Shown: positions 17,913-24,304 of the stretch, in pieces
Position numbering within the stretch: the stretch's first letter is position 1
Layout: each line of letters starts with the position of its first letter
Assembly: GCA_964650975.1 (NCBI GenBank)
Contig: CAZYWA010000020.1
Coordinates: forward strand, 1 to 29,569
Length of the DNA: 29,569 bases
Reading direction: 5' to 3'
Source: CAZYWA01 sp964650975 [NCBI: uncultured bacterium]
GTDB taxonomy: Bacteria > JADJOY01
Notes under the pieces: generated by a model
Database searches by the model: none
What the model saw: the letters and a program-made list of their open reading frames with translations, nothing else
What the model was told of the DNA's origin: nothing
Position numbers and translations under genes: made by a program

Positions 17913-18956
17913 TCAGGGTGCGGGCGCGAGGTACCGGTCGAGCCAGCCCCCGAGATTCTCGATCTCGCCGGATTCGATCGCCGCCACGTTTCCATCGGGT
18001 TTGATCAGCACGCTGGTGGGTGTCGCGTTGACCAGGTATCGCTCCATCGCATCGCCGGTGGCGTCGACCATCACCGGGAAGGCGAGCGAGTTCGAGCTCA
18101 GGTACTGGCGCGTCTCCTGCTCCATGCCCGCATCGAAGGTGCGCGCCACGGTGACCAGCTGCAAGCGGTCGGCGTAGCGGGTCGCGGTCGCGGCGAAGTG
18201 CGGCATCTCCTTCGTACAGTGTGGGCATCGCGCCGACCAAAACACCAGCAACACGGATCGGCCCTTGCCGACGAAATCGCTGAGCTTCGCCTGCGGCGAG
18301 CCCGCTGCGGCGTCGATCCGCATCAGCGAGAGGTCGGTGTAGGGATGTCCCACCAGCCGCTGGTTGGGCTTGTACGTGGGCAGCGTCGCGACCGTGGCGA
18401 AGTTCCCCTTCGCGGCACCCGAGCGCAGGTAGTCGGCGAAGGTACCGCCGTCGGGCATGGGTGCAGCGAGCGCCTTGGCGCCGAGCACGCGCAGCGTTCC
18501 GTCCGAGTCGACCAGCACGTAGCTGGGCGCCGAGCCGATGCCGAGCGACGAGGCGAGCGCGAAGCCCGCGTCGCGGAAGACCGGCAGCCCCTCGGCACCC
18601 GAGCCGAGCGCCGTGCGCAGCTGCTCGGGCGTCGTGATCCCCGGCTTGGGCACGGTCACGATCGCGATGCCGACCTTGTTGCCGAGGGTCGACGCGAACG
18701 CGCGCAGGTCGGCCAGCTCGAGGTCCGACGCGCGGTGGCTGGGCAGCACGAAGAGGAAGAGCCGCGTCTTGGCGCCGCCCCACGTGGCGATGGGTGTCGC
18801 GTGAAACTCGCCACCGGCCTGGGACGACTCGACGAGGTCGACGGTGAGTGGCGGCATCGAGTCGCCAGGTTTGGTCGGCGAGTCCGCGGCGGCCGCGGAA
18901 AGGCTCGCCACCAGCGCTCCCGAGAAGGCAACGGCGATCCACGACGCGCGATTCAT
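17913..18956 (-). CDS. Exported tandem thioredoxin-fold protein, second domain TlpA-like
   Basis: This 347-residue protein has a signal peptide (residues 1-24, ...ASLSAAAA then DSPTKPGD). Two thioredoxin-like domains follow. The first (about residues 35-165) has the fold signature (KTRLFLFVLPS, a cis-Pro-like APSYVLVDSDGTLRVLG) but no CXXC. The second (about 210-347) reads VLLVFWSARCPHCTKEMPHF with CPHC at 244-247 and a cis-Pro TPTSVLIKPDG, typical of TlpA/ResA-type thiol reductases. It probably reduces disulfides in the periplasm, for example haem-binding CXXCH cysteines. Its ATG overlaps the cytochrome stop by one base (TGATG), which supports a joint role. The ATG at 18956 is chosen over upstream in-frame ATGs because of that coupling and the signal peptide. 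Confidence 0.85.
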   Translation of the reverse strand: MNRASWIAVAFSGALVASLSAAAADSPTKPGDSMPPLTVDLVESSQAGGEFHATPIATWGGAKTRLFLFVLPSHRASDLELADLRAFASTLGNKVGIAIVTVPKPGITTPEQLRTALGSGAEGLPVFRDAGFALASSLGIGSAPSYVLVDSDGTLRVLGAKALAAPMPDGGTFADYLRSGAAKGNFATVATLPTYKPNQRLVGHPYTDLSLMRIDAAAGSPQAKLSDFVGKGRSVLLVFWSARCPHCTKEMPHFAATATRYADRLQLVTVARTFDAGMEQETRQYLSSNSLAFPVMVDATGDAMERYLVNATPTSVLIKPDGNVAAIESGEIENLGGWLDRYLAPAP

Positions 18957-19846
18957 CACAGCTCGCATACCGGACACACGGCCTCCCGATCGGTCTTGAG
19001 CGCCGCCGATCCATTCACGTGACACTGGGCGCACAACGGGCCTTGCGGCTGTTTTTCATGGCCCGTCGCCGTCTGGCGATGGGGATCGTGGCACGCCAAG
19101 CACACCCGCTGCTTGCCGTCTCCCGCGAGCACACCACGGATCTCCTGCTGCGCGTGGTGATCGCCGGCCGCCGTGTCGAGCCCCTTCCAGTCGAACTGGA
19201 ACACCTTGCGCAGATCGGTGCCGGGGCGGAATCCCTCGGGGAACGAGAGCCCGTCCTTGGTGAGCCCGCCCTGCAGGTGGCACGAGCCGCACACCGAGCT
19301 CGCCAGCACCGGCTGATCGGCCGGGAAGCCGAAGACGTGCGCGTGCGCGGGATCGCTCGCGTGCTCGCTGCCCGGGCCATGGCACGCTTCGCAACCGACG
19401 CCGTCCTCGTGCTTCCGCGACGGGTCGGCGTCGTGGCCGGTCTCGTGACACCAGGCACAGCTCTGCGACCACACCGGACCGGGCTCGGAGCCGACCGTGT
19501 CCCAGCTGTCGCCGGCGCGGTTCCAGCGGCACGGCAGCACGCGGTCGACACCGCTGCCGTCGGGCGCCAGGTAGCGCACGTGGCGCTTGAGGCCCACCGC
19601 GCGCTGGATCGGGCGATCCGCGCACATCAAGCTCTCGCTCAGCCGCGAGCGGTCGGTGTCGCCGATCGGATGCAAGGTGTGCGCGTGGGGCGCGTCCTTC
19701 CAGGCGTCGAACTGGGCCGGATGGCAGGAAGCGCAGCGCTGGCTGCCGACCCAGGTCGGCTCGGCCGCGCCGCCCGGCGCCACGGCGAGGAGGATCCCCG
19801 CGAGAGCGCAGGCGACGGAAAGCCCTCGGAGCGCGCGACGAGGCAT
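18956..19846 (-). CDS. Six-heme periplasmic cytochrome c
   Basis: This 296-residue protein has an N-terminal signal peptide to about residue 28. Six CXXCH haem-binding motifs are visible: CASCH (38-42), CAWCH (130-134), CEACH (152-156), CGSCH (186-190), CLACH (249-253) and CAQCH (272-276). A further pair CPVC (291-294) ends the chain without His, so it is either a structural or metal-binding pair or a lost haem site. The layout resembles cytochrome c554/doubled-CXXCH families that carry electrons in the periplasm. It is the first gene of a unit with the tandem thioredoxin-like protein. No clear Shine-Dalgarno sequence precedes the ATG. The redox partner cannot be inferred. Confidence 0.9.
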   Translation of the reverse strand: MPRRALRGLSVACALAGILLAVAPGGAAEPTWVGSQRCASCHPAQFDAWKDAPHAHTLHPIGDTDRSRLSESLMCADRPIQRAVGLKRHVRYLAPDGSGVDRVLPCRWNRAGDSWDTVGSEPGPVWSQSCAWCHETGHDADPSRKHEDGVGCEACHGPGSEHASDPAHAHVFGFPADQPVLASSVCGSCHLQGGLTKDGLSFPEGFRPGTDLRKVFQFDWKGLDTAAGDHHAQQEIRGVLAGDGKQRVCLACHDPHRQTATGHEKQPQGPLCAQCHVNGSAALKTDREAVCPVCEL

Positions 19847-20000
19847 GCGCGGCGTTCTAGCACACGCGCCGCGCGGCGTTGGCGGCCGCGGACCGGGCGA
19901 CCGCGCCGCGGCCGTGCCCCGGGTTCCCCCGGAAGTCGGGGTGCATTATTCTGCCTTGGTCACCGTGAGTTTCGACGCACCGGCGACCTTCGCATCGACC

Positions 20001-20348
20001 ATGACCGCCGGGCACCGCCAACTGGGGAGCGGCGAGATTCTCTTCCACGAGGGCGACCACGGCGAGGACATGTTCGTGGTCCAGTCGGGGCGTATCCGCA
20101 TCACCAAGGCCGTGGGCGGCGAAGAGCGCGTGCTCGCCGAGATGACGCCGGGCGAATTCTTCGGCGAGATGGCGATCCTCAATCACGAGCCCAGGAACGC
20201 AACCGCCGTCGCCACCGAGCCGACCGTGGTGCTGGTCTACGACAAGGGCGCCTTCGAGCAGATGCTCATCGGCAATCCGGGCATCGCGGTGCGGATGGTC
20301 TACAAGCTCGCGGCGCGGCTGCAGCGCACCAACGAGATGCTGCATTGA
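20001..20348 (+). CDS. Stand-alone cyclic-nucleotide-binding (CRP-like) domain protein
   Basis: This 115-residue protein is almost only a CNB domain: SGEILFHEGDHGEDMFVVQSGRIRITK and GEFFGEMAILNHEPRNATAVATEP, the latter being the phosphate-binding cassette region, followed by C-terminal helices. There is no helix-turn-helix, so it is not a CRP-type transcription factor; it may act as a ligand-sensing partner. The start is uncertain: in-frame GTGs at 19941 and 19965 would add 20 or 12 residues. An AT-rich patch (GCATTATTCT, about 19943-19952) looks like a -10 region and favours a start after it. The FHA gene begins ten bases after the stop. Confidence 0.82.
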   Translation: MTAGHRQLGSGEILFHEGDHGEDMFVVQSGRIRITKAVGGEERVLAEMTPGEFFGEMAILNHEPRNATAVATEPTVVLVYDKGAFEQMLIGNPGIAVRMVYKLAARLQRTNEMLH

Positions 20349-20358
20349 GGGGGACAAG

Positions 20359-20745
20359 GTGAGCGAGCAAGATCGCGACCACAAGACGTTCGTGTTCGAC
20401 CAGACTCGTCCATCGAGGGTCGAGGAACCGCCACCCGACTGGCTGCGCGCCAAGCTGGTGGTGCTCACCGGGACGGCCAAGGGCCAGGAGTTCCCCTTGA
20501 CCGCCGCGCGCACCATCATCGGCCGCGGCGACGACGCGACGGTGGCACTCCCGGATCCATCGATGTCGCGCCACCACGCCGAGCTAGTCTACGGCGCATC
20601 GGAGTTCCGGGTCCGCGACCTGGAAAGCTCGAACGGCACGCTGCTCAACGGCTCGGCCGTCGAGGAGTACGCGGTTCGAAACGGCGACAAGCTCACCATG
20701 GGCGAGACCATCGTGCGCTTCGAGGTCGAGCGCCTCGAGGCGTGA
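20359..20745 (+). CDS. FHA-domain protein
   Basis: This 128-residue soluble protein has a polar N-terminal tail containing several Thr/Ser residues (KTFVFDQTRPS, residues 7-17) and one forkhead-associated domain at about residues 35-125. The FHA core residues are present: TIIGRGDDATVAL, MSRHHAEL, LESSNGTLLNG. FHA domains bind phosphothreonine peptides, so it may read the output of Hanks-type kinases such as the one at 3130-4095. It could also bind its own N-terminal tail after phosphorylation, as in GarA/Fha proteins (inference). The GTG start has AGGGG about six bases upstream. It is in a two-gene operon with the CNB-domain protein and converges on glpD, with 30 bases between them. Confidence 0.9.
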   Translation: MSEQDRDHKTFVFDQTRPSRVEEPPPDWLRAKLVVLTGTAKGQEFPLTAARTIIGRGDDATVALPDPSMSRHHAELVYGASEFRVRDLESSNGTLLNGSAVEEYAVRNGDKLTMGETIVRFEVERLEA

Positions 20746-20775
20746 CCTGCTCGCGGGCGTCGAGCGGCTCGCGCT

Positions 20776-22389
20776 TCAGAGCCTGCGGGCGGTGACCAGG
20801 GTTCGGTAGGTCTCCGCTTCGCGGGTTCGGTCCTCGGTGGACCAGCCGAGCTCGCGAGCCATGAGGGCCGCGACGTCGTCGGCCACGTCGGCGCCCTGCC
20901 CCGCTCCGAACGCCAGCCAGGTGCGGCGGCGCATCACGTCGGCAACGGTGCGCGCCGCCTCGCGGCGAACCGCGTGCACTACCTCGGCGCGCAGGAACGG
21001 CGCGCCGCCGGCGGCCCGCACCGGCGCGAGCAGGCTCGCGTCCTCGGCGGCGAGCGCCACGACCTCGCGCGCTCGCGCGCCGTAGCGACCGAGAACGAAT
21101 CGCGCGGTGCGCTCGTCGAGGCCGTGCCGAGCACCGAGCTCGCGCACTCCCTCCGATTCGAAGGCTGCGATCGGTCCGGTGGCGCCGCCGGGAAGCGGAC
21201 GACGATCCGTCGAGCACGGGAGCTTCCCCGGCGGATCGAGCTCGCCCAGCACCCGGTCCACGAGCATCGCGGCCATCGAGCGGTAGGTGGTGTACTTGCC
21301 GCCCACCGACGACAAGAGGCCCGATGGGCTCTCGAGAAACACGTGCTCGCGGGTCACCGCCGATTCGCTCTTGGCGTCCTGGCGCATGAGCGGTCTCAAC
21401 CCCGAGAACTCGCTCATCACCGCCGCGCGCTCGAGCTTGGCGTGCGGGAAGACGCGCGCGGTCTCGCGGATCAGATAGTCGACGTCGGGCTCCTCGGTGG
21501 CGACCTCGTCGGCCGAGCGCGTCCAGTCGGTGTCGGTGGTGCCGATCATGGTGTGCTCGCCCCAGGGCAGCGAGAAGAACACCCGGTCGTCGCTCTGGGC
21601 CGAGATCACCACCGCGTCGTCGCGGGTGACCCGCGGCACCAGGATGTGGACTCCCTTGGTGGGACGCACCGCGTGCTCGGCCGACGGATCGTCGAGGCGG
21701 CGCAGCTCGTCCACCCACGGCCCGGTGAGATTGAGCACCTTGCGCGCGCCGATCTCGGCCTTCTCGTGCGAAAGCTGGTCCTCGACCTCGACCCCCGAGA
21801 TCCGGCCGTTGGTCTTCATCAAGCCGGTGACCGCCGCCCAGTTGAGGACGTGGGCGCCGTGCTTCGCCGCGTCGAGAGCGTTCTCGAGCACCAGCCGCGC
21901 GTCGTCCATCTGGCAGTCGTAGTAGAGCGCGCCGCCGGTGAGCCCGCTCTTCTCGAGCGCCGGATCGCGCTCGATCACCTGGGCGGGCGAGAGCATCTGG
22001 TGGTTGCGGGTGTTGCGGAACATCGCCATCAGGTCGTAGAGGGTCATTCCGGCGCGGATCATCCACTTGTTGCGCCGGTCGCTGCGGTAGATGGGGATCA
22101 CGAACGGGATCGGCCGCACCAGGTGCGGCGCGATCCGCTGCAGCAGGCGCCGTTCGGTGCAGGCCTCGTGCACCAGGTGGAAATCGCCGTGCTCGAGGTA
22201 GCGCGCGCCGCCGTGGATGAGCTTCGACGAGCGGCTGCTGGTGCCGCCGGCGAGATCGCCCTTGTCGAGCAGCACCACGCTCAGGCCGCGCAGCACCGCG
22301 TCGCGGGCGACGCCCGCACCGACGATGCCGCCGCCCACGACCACCAGGTCGTAAGGCCCGGTCCCGATCTCACGAAGCGAGGAGCGCAT
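20776..22389 (-). CDS. glpD: FAD-dependent glycerol-3-phosphate dehydrogenase
   Basis: This 537-residue flavoenzyme oxidises glycerol-3-phosphate to dihydroxyacetone phosphate and feeds electrons to quinone at the inner membrane. The N-terminus has the FAD dinucleotide motif DLVVVGGGIVGAGVARDAVLRG (about 14-35), then LLDKGDLAGGTSSRSSKLIHGGARYLE, a GlpD hallmark. LPWGEHTMIGTTDTDW and LLSSVGGKYTTYRSMA follow, as in E. coli GlpD (501 residues). The C-terminal helical domain is complete. Its ATG overlaps the moaE stop by one base (TGATG), so it is the third gene of moaD-moaE-glpD. That pairing with molybdopterin genes is unusual and may be only positional; no glpK or glpF is nearby. Confidence 0.95.
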   Translation of the reverse strand: MRSSLREIGTGPYDLVVVGGGIVGAGVARDAVLRGLSVVLLDKGDLAGGTSSRSSKLIHGGARYLEHGDFHLVHEACTERRLLQRIAPHLVRPIPFVIPIYRSDRRNKWMIRAGMTLYDLMAMFRNTRNHQMLSPAQVIERDPALEKSGLTGGALYYDCQMDDARLVLENALDAAKHGAHVLNWAAVTGLMKTNGRISGVEVEDQLSHEKAEIGARKVLNLTGPWVDELRRLDDPSAEHAVRPTKGVHILVPRVTRDDAVVISAQSDDRVFFSLPWGEHTMIGTTDTDWTRSADEVATEEPDVDYLIRETARVFPHAKLERAAVMSEFSGLRPLMRQDAKSESAVTREHVFLESPSGLLSSVGGKYTTYRSMAAMLVDRVLGELDPPGKLPCSTDRRPLPGGATGPIAAFESEGVRELGARHGLDERTARFVLGRYGARAREVVALAAEDASLLAPVRAAGGAPFLRAEVVHAVRREAARTVADVMRRRTWLAFGAGQGADVADDVAALMARELGWSTEDRTREAETYRTLVTARRL

Positions 22390-22814
22390 CACTCGAGCGG
22401 GATCCGCTCCTCGCCGTGGACCCATGCGTCGCCACCCGGCGAGATCTCCTTCTTCCAGATCGGCACGCGCTCCTTCAGCGTGTCGATCACGTGGCGCGCG
22501 GCGGCGAACGCTTCGGCGCGATGCGCGGCGCTGGCCGCGACGCCCACGCTCGCCTCGCCGAGGCTCAAGAGACCGGTGCGGTGCTGGGCCGCCACGCGCA
22601 CGCCCGGCCAGCGCGCCAGCGCTTCCGCCACCACCCGCTCGAGCTCGCTTCGCGCCAGCGAATCGTGCGCCTGGTACTCCATCGCGGAGACTGGCTTGTC
22701 GCCGGTGTGGTCGCGGACCGTGCCCAGGAACAGCACCACGCCGCCGGCGCTCGGGCTCGCCACGGCGGCGAGCAGCCGGGCGGGGTCGATGGGCTGGGCG
22801 CTGAGCTCGATCAC
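22389..22814 (-). CDS. moaE: Molybdopterin synthase catalytic subunit
   Basis: This 141-residue protein is the large subunit of molybdopterin synthase, which adds two sulfurs to cyclic pyranopterin monophosphate. Conserved stretches are GGVVLFLGTVRDHTGDKPVSAMEYQAH, QHRTGLLSLGEASVGVAASAAHR and the lysine-containing active-site segment KERVPIWKKE near residues 115-124. The start is GTG at 22814, overlapping the moaD stop by four bases (GTGA). GGAGG lies six bases upstream and is formed by the di-glycine codons of moaD. Confidence 0.95.
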   Translation of the reverse strand: MIELSAQPIDPARLLAAVASPSAGGVVLFLGTVRDHTGDKPVSAMEYQAHDSLARSELERVVAEALARWPGVRVAAQHRTGLLSLGEASVGVAASAAHRAEAFAAARHVIDTLKERVPIWKKEISPGGDAWVHGEERIPLE

Positions 22815-23068
22815 CGGGATCCTCCACTGACGGGGGGAATGACGGCGACCTCGTCGCCATCCGCGAGGACCTCGCCGCGGCCCACGAAGCGGTCGTTCCG
22901 CGCGTAGCGTAATCCAGCCACGAAGCGCGCGAGGCGCGGCTCGCGAGCGGTGAGCCGCTCCTCGAGATCAGCCACGGTGGCACCCGGCTCGAGCGCGAGC
23001 GCGAGCGCGGCGGTGCCCAGCAGATCGCGGCACGCCGCGAACAGCTGCACGCGCACGGTCATGGGCAC
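22811..23068 (-). CDS. moaD: Molybdopterin synthase sulfur-carrier subunit, with C-terminal extension
   Basis: This 85-residue ubiquitin-fold protein begins MTVRVQLFAACRDLLG and ends VAVIPPVSGGSR. Family members normally end exactly at the Gly-Gly that is adenylylated and turned into a thiocarboxylate to donate sulfur. Here two residues, Ser-Arg, follow the di-glycine, so they would have to be removed, or the chemistry differs. The GGA GGA codons also supply the Shine-Dalgarno sequence of moaE. The start is GTG at 23068 with GGGGG about seven bases upstream; ATG at 23062 is an alternative. It is divergent from the NifU-like gene, with 42 bases between them. Confidence 0.92.
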   Translation of the reverse strand: MPMTVRVQLFAACRDLLGTAALALALEPGATVADLEERLTAREPRLARFVAGLRYARNDRFVGRGEVLADGDEVAVIPPVSGGSR

Positions 23069-23110
23069 GATTGCGCCCCCCGCGCGGCGCGGCTATGGTT
23101 TTCGGCCGCC

Positions 23111-23338
23111 ATGGAATCCCAGGTGCGCGCGATCATCGAGGACGAGATCCAGCCCGGTCTCGCCGGGGACGGGCTCGGCGTCGAGCTGGTGTCGGTGACT
23201 GACGACGGCATCGTCCACCTTCGGTTCCACGGCCTGGCGCCCGAGAACTTCGCTGAGCGCTATGCACTCCAGGTGAGCATCCTGCAGCGGCTCAAGGAAG
23301 ATCTGCCCGATCTGAAGAACGTGCTCTCGGTCCCCTGA
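23111..23338 (+). CDS. NifU C-terminal-like protein lacking cysteines
   Basis: This 75-residue protein follows the NifU C-terminal (Nfu) domain pattern: an N-terminal helix, EDEIQPGLAGDGLGVELVSVTDDGIVHLRFHG, then LQRLKEDLPDLKNVLSV. In true Nfu proteins the segment after the beta-sheet carries CXXC, which binds the [4Fe-4S] cluster. Here that segment is LAPENFAER and the chain contains no cysteine, so it cannot carry a cluster in the usual way. It could be a structural or regulatory relative. It is divergent from moaD and convergent with the ferredoxin gene eight bases away. The ATG has no strong Shine-Dalgarno sequence. Confidence 0.75.
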   Translation: MESQVRAIIEDEIQPGLAGDGLGVELVSVTDDGIVHLRFHGLAPENFAERYALQVSILQRLKEDLPDLKNVLSVP

Positions 23339-23346
23339 GCGCCCGA

Positions 23347-23676
23347 TCAGCGGCCGGGCTCGCTCCAGGCGGCATTCCGCAGACGCTCGACGGGCTCGCC
23401 GCGCGCCATGTGACGCTCGCCGATCTCGGCGGCGTCTTCGGGCTTGACGCCGGTGTACCAGGTGCCTTCCGGATAGACGACGACGGTGGGTCCCTCGAAG
23501 CACGGGCCGAGACAGCTCGACGTCGAAACCTCGACCAAACCGCTCAATTCAGGCCGCCGTTCGAGCTCGGCCAGCAACGCCGCCACGATCGCCGCCGAGC
23601 CTTGCGTGCCGCAGGACGGCTTGCCGAACGGCGGGCGCTCGGTGGTGCAAACGAAGAAATGCCGCTTGTACGCCAC
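23347..23676 (-). CDS. Thioredoxin-like [2Fe-2S] ferredoxin
   Basis: This 109-residue protein starts MAYKRHFFVCTTERP and has four cysteines at 10, 22, 55 and 59. The pattern C-x11-C ... C-x3-C (SSCLGPCFEGP) is that of thioredoxin-fold [2Fe-2S] ferredoxins (Shethna-like / NuoE-like). The segment TVVVYPEGTWYTGVKPEDAAEIGERHM is also typical of (2Fe-2S) ferredoxins in this group. It should be a soluble cytosolic electron carrier. It is divergent from the Bfd-like gene across a 119-base region. Confidence 0.88.
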   Translation of the reverse strand: MAYKRHFFVCTTERPPFGKPSCGTQGSAAIVAALLAELERRPELSGLVEVSTSSCLGPCFEGPTVVVYPEGTWYTGVKPEDAAEIGERHMARGEPVERLRNAAWSEPGR

Positions 23677-23693
23677 GTTCCGGCGATTCCTGG

Positions 23694-23723
23694 TTCTCGG
23701 CGAGGGTCGAAACGCGCTATCCT
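23694..23723 (+). promoter_or_regulatory. Weak sigma-70-like promoter for the Bfd-like gene
   Basis: TTCTCG (23694-23699) and TATCCT (23718-23723) are 18 bases apart and face the Bfd-like gene. Each matches the consensus only partly. The position in the divergent gap is right, but the call is tentative. Confidence 0.25.
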
Positions 23724-23795
23724 AGGTGGGCGGTCTGAAACGCGTCAACCGGCCACCGAGCAGCGCGCATTCGCCTCGATTCTTCCGAGACCAGC

Positions 23796-24281
23796 TTGAC
23801 TGACAACGCTCCGCTACCCCCGGACGCCGCAGGCGATCCGGCGGAAATTCCTGCGACCCCGGTCGCGATTCCGGCACGACCGGTGGAACCGGCTCCGTCG
23901 ATCGCGACTGCGCCGATGCCCGCGGTCGCCTCGGCACCCCTTCCACCTCCACCCGCCACCGCCTGTGCGACTGCCCCGACCGACGCGGCCTCGCGCGAAG
24001 CCGCGGTGCTCGCCGGTCTGCACGTCATCTGCATCTGCCGTGGAATCCGCCGCAAGACCATCGAGCAGGCGATCCGGGGAGGCGCACGCTCGCTGGCCGA
24101 GGTGCGGCGGAAGACGGGAGCCACCACCGGGCCATGCGGCGCGACCCGCTGCACCGGACCGATCCAGGGATTGCTCGCGGCGGCCGGCGTTCCACCCGGG
24201 GCGGCCGCTGCTCCCGGACCGGACGCTTCCGGTCGACGCCCTCCGTTTCGCCCTGGACTCGGACCGAAGCCCCGTCGCTGA
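23796..24281 (+). CDS. Bfd-like [2Fe-2S] protein with long Ala/Pro tail
   Basis: This 161-residue protein has a low-complexity Ala/Pro-rich N-terminus (about residues 1-70), a Bfd-type [2Fe-2S] domain (about 75-128) and a Gly/Pro/Arg-rich tail. The domain reads VICICRGIRRKTIEQAI ... GARSLAEVRRKTGATTGPCGATRC. Cys79 and Cys81 form the usual CXC pair, but Cys114 and Cys119 are CX4C rather than the CX2C of E. coli Bfd. Bfd domains help release iron from bacterioferritin or serve as small redox modules in reductases. The start is a TTG at 23796; it is the earliest plausible one and could be later, since the tail is not conserved in the family. Confidence 0.75.
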   Translation: MTDNAPLPPDAAGDPAEIPATPVAIPARPVEPAPSIATAPMPAVASAPLPPPPATACATAPTDAASREAAVLAGLHVICICRGIRRKTIEQAIRGGARSLAEVRRKTGATTGPCGATRCTGPIQGLLAAAGVPPGAAAAPGPDASGRRPPFRPGLGPKPRR

Positions 24282-24304
24282 GCCGCCCGCGGCGCGATGA
24301 ACCG

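Noticed and set aside
19861-19930. GC-rich inverted repeats in the gap between the cytochrome and CNB genes
   Set aside because: Short imperfect pairings are expected in such base composition, and no single hairpin is convincing.
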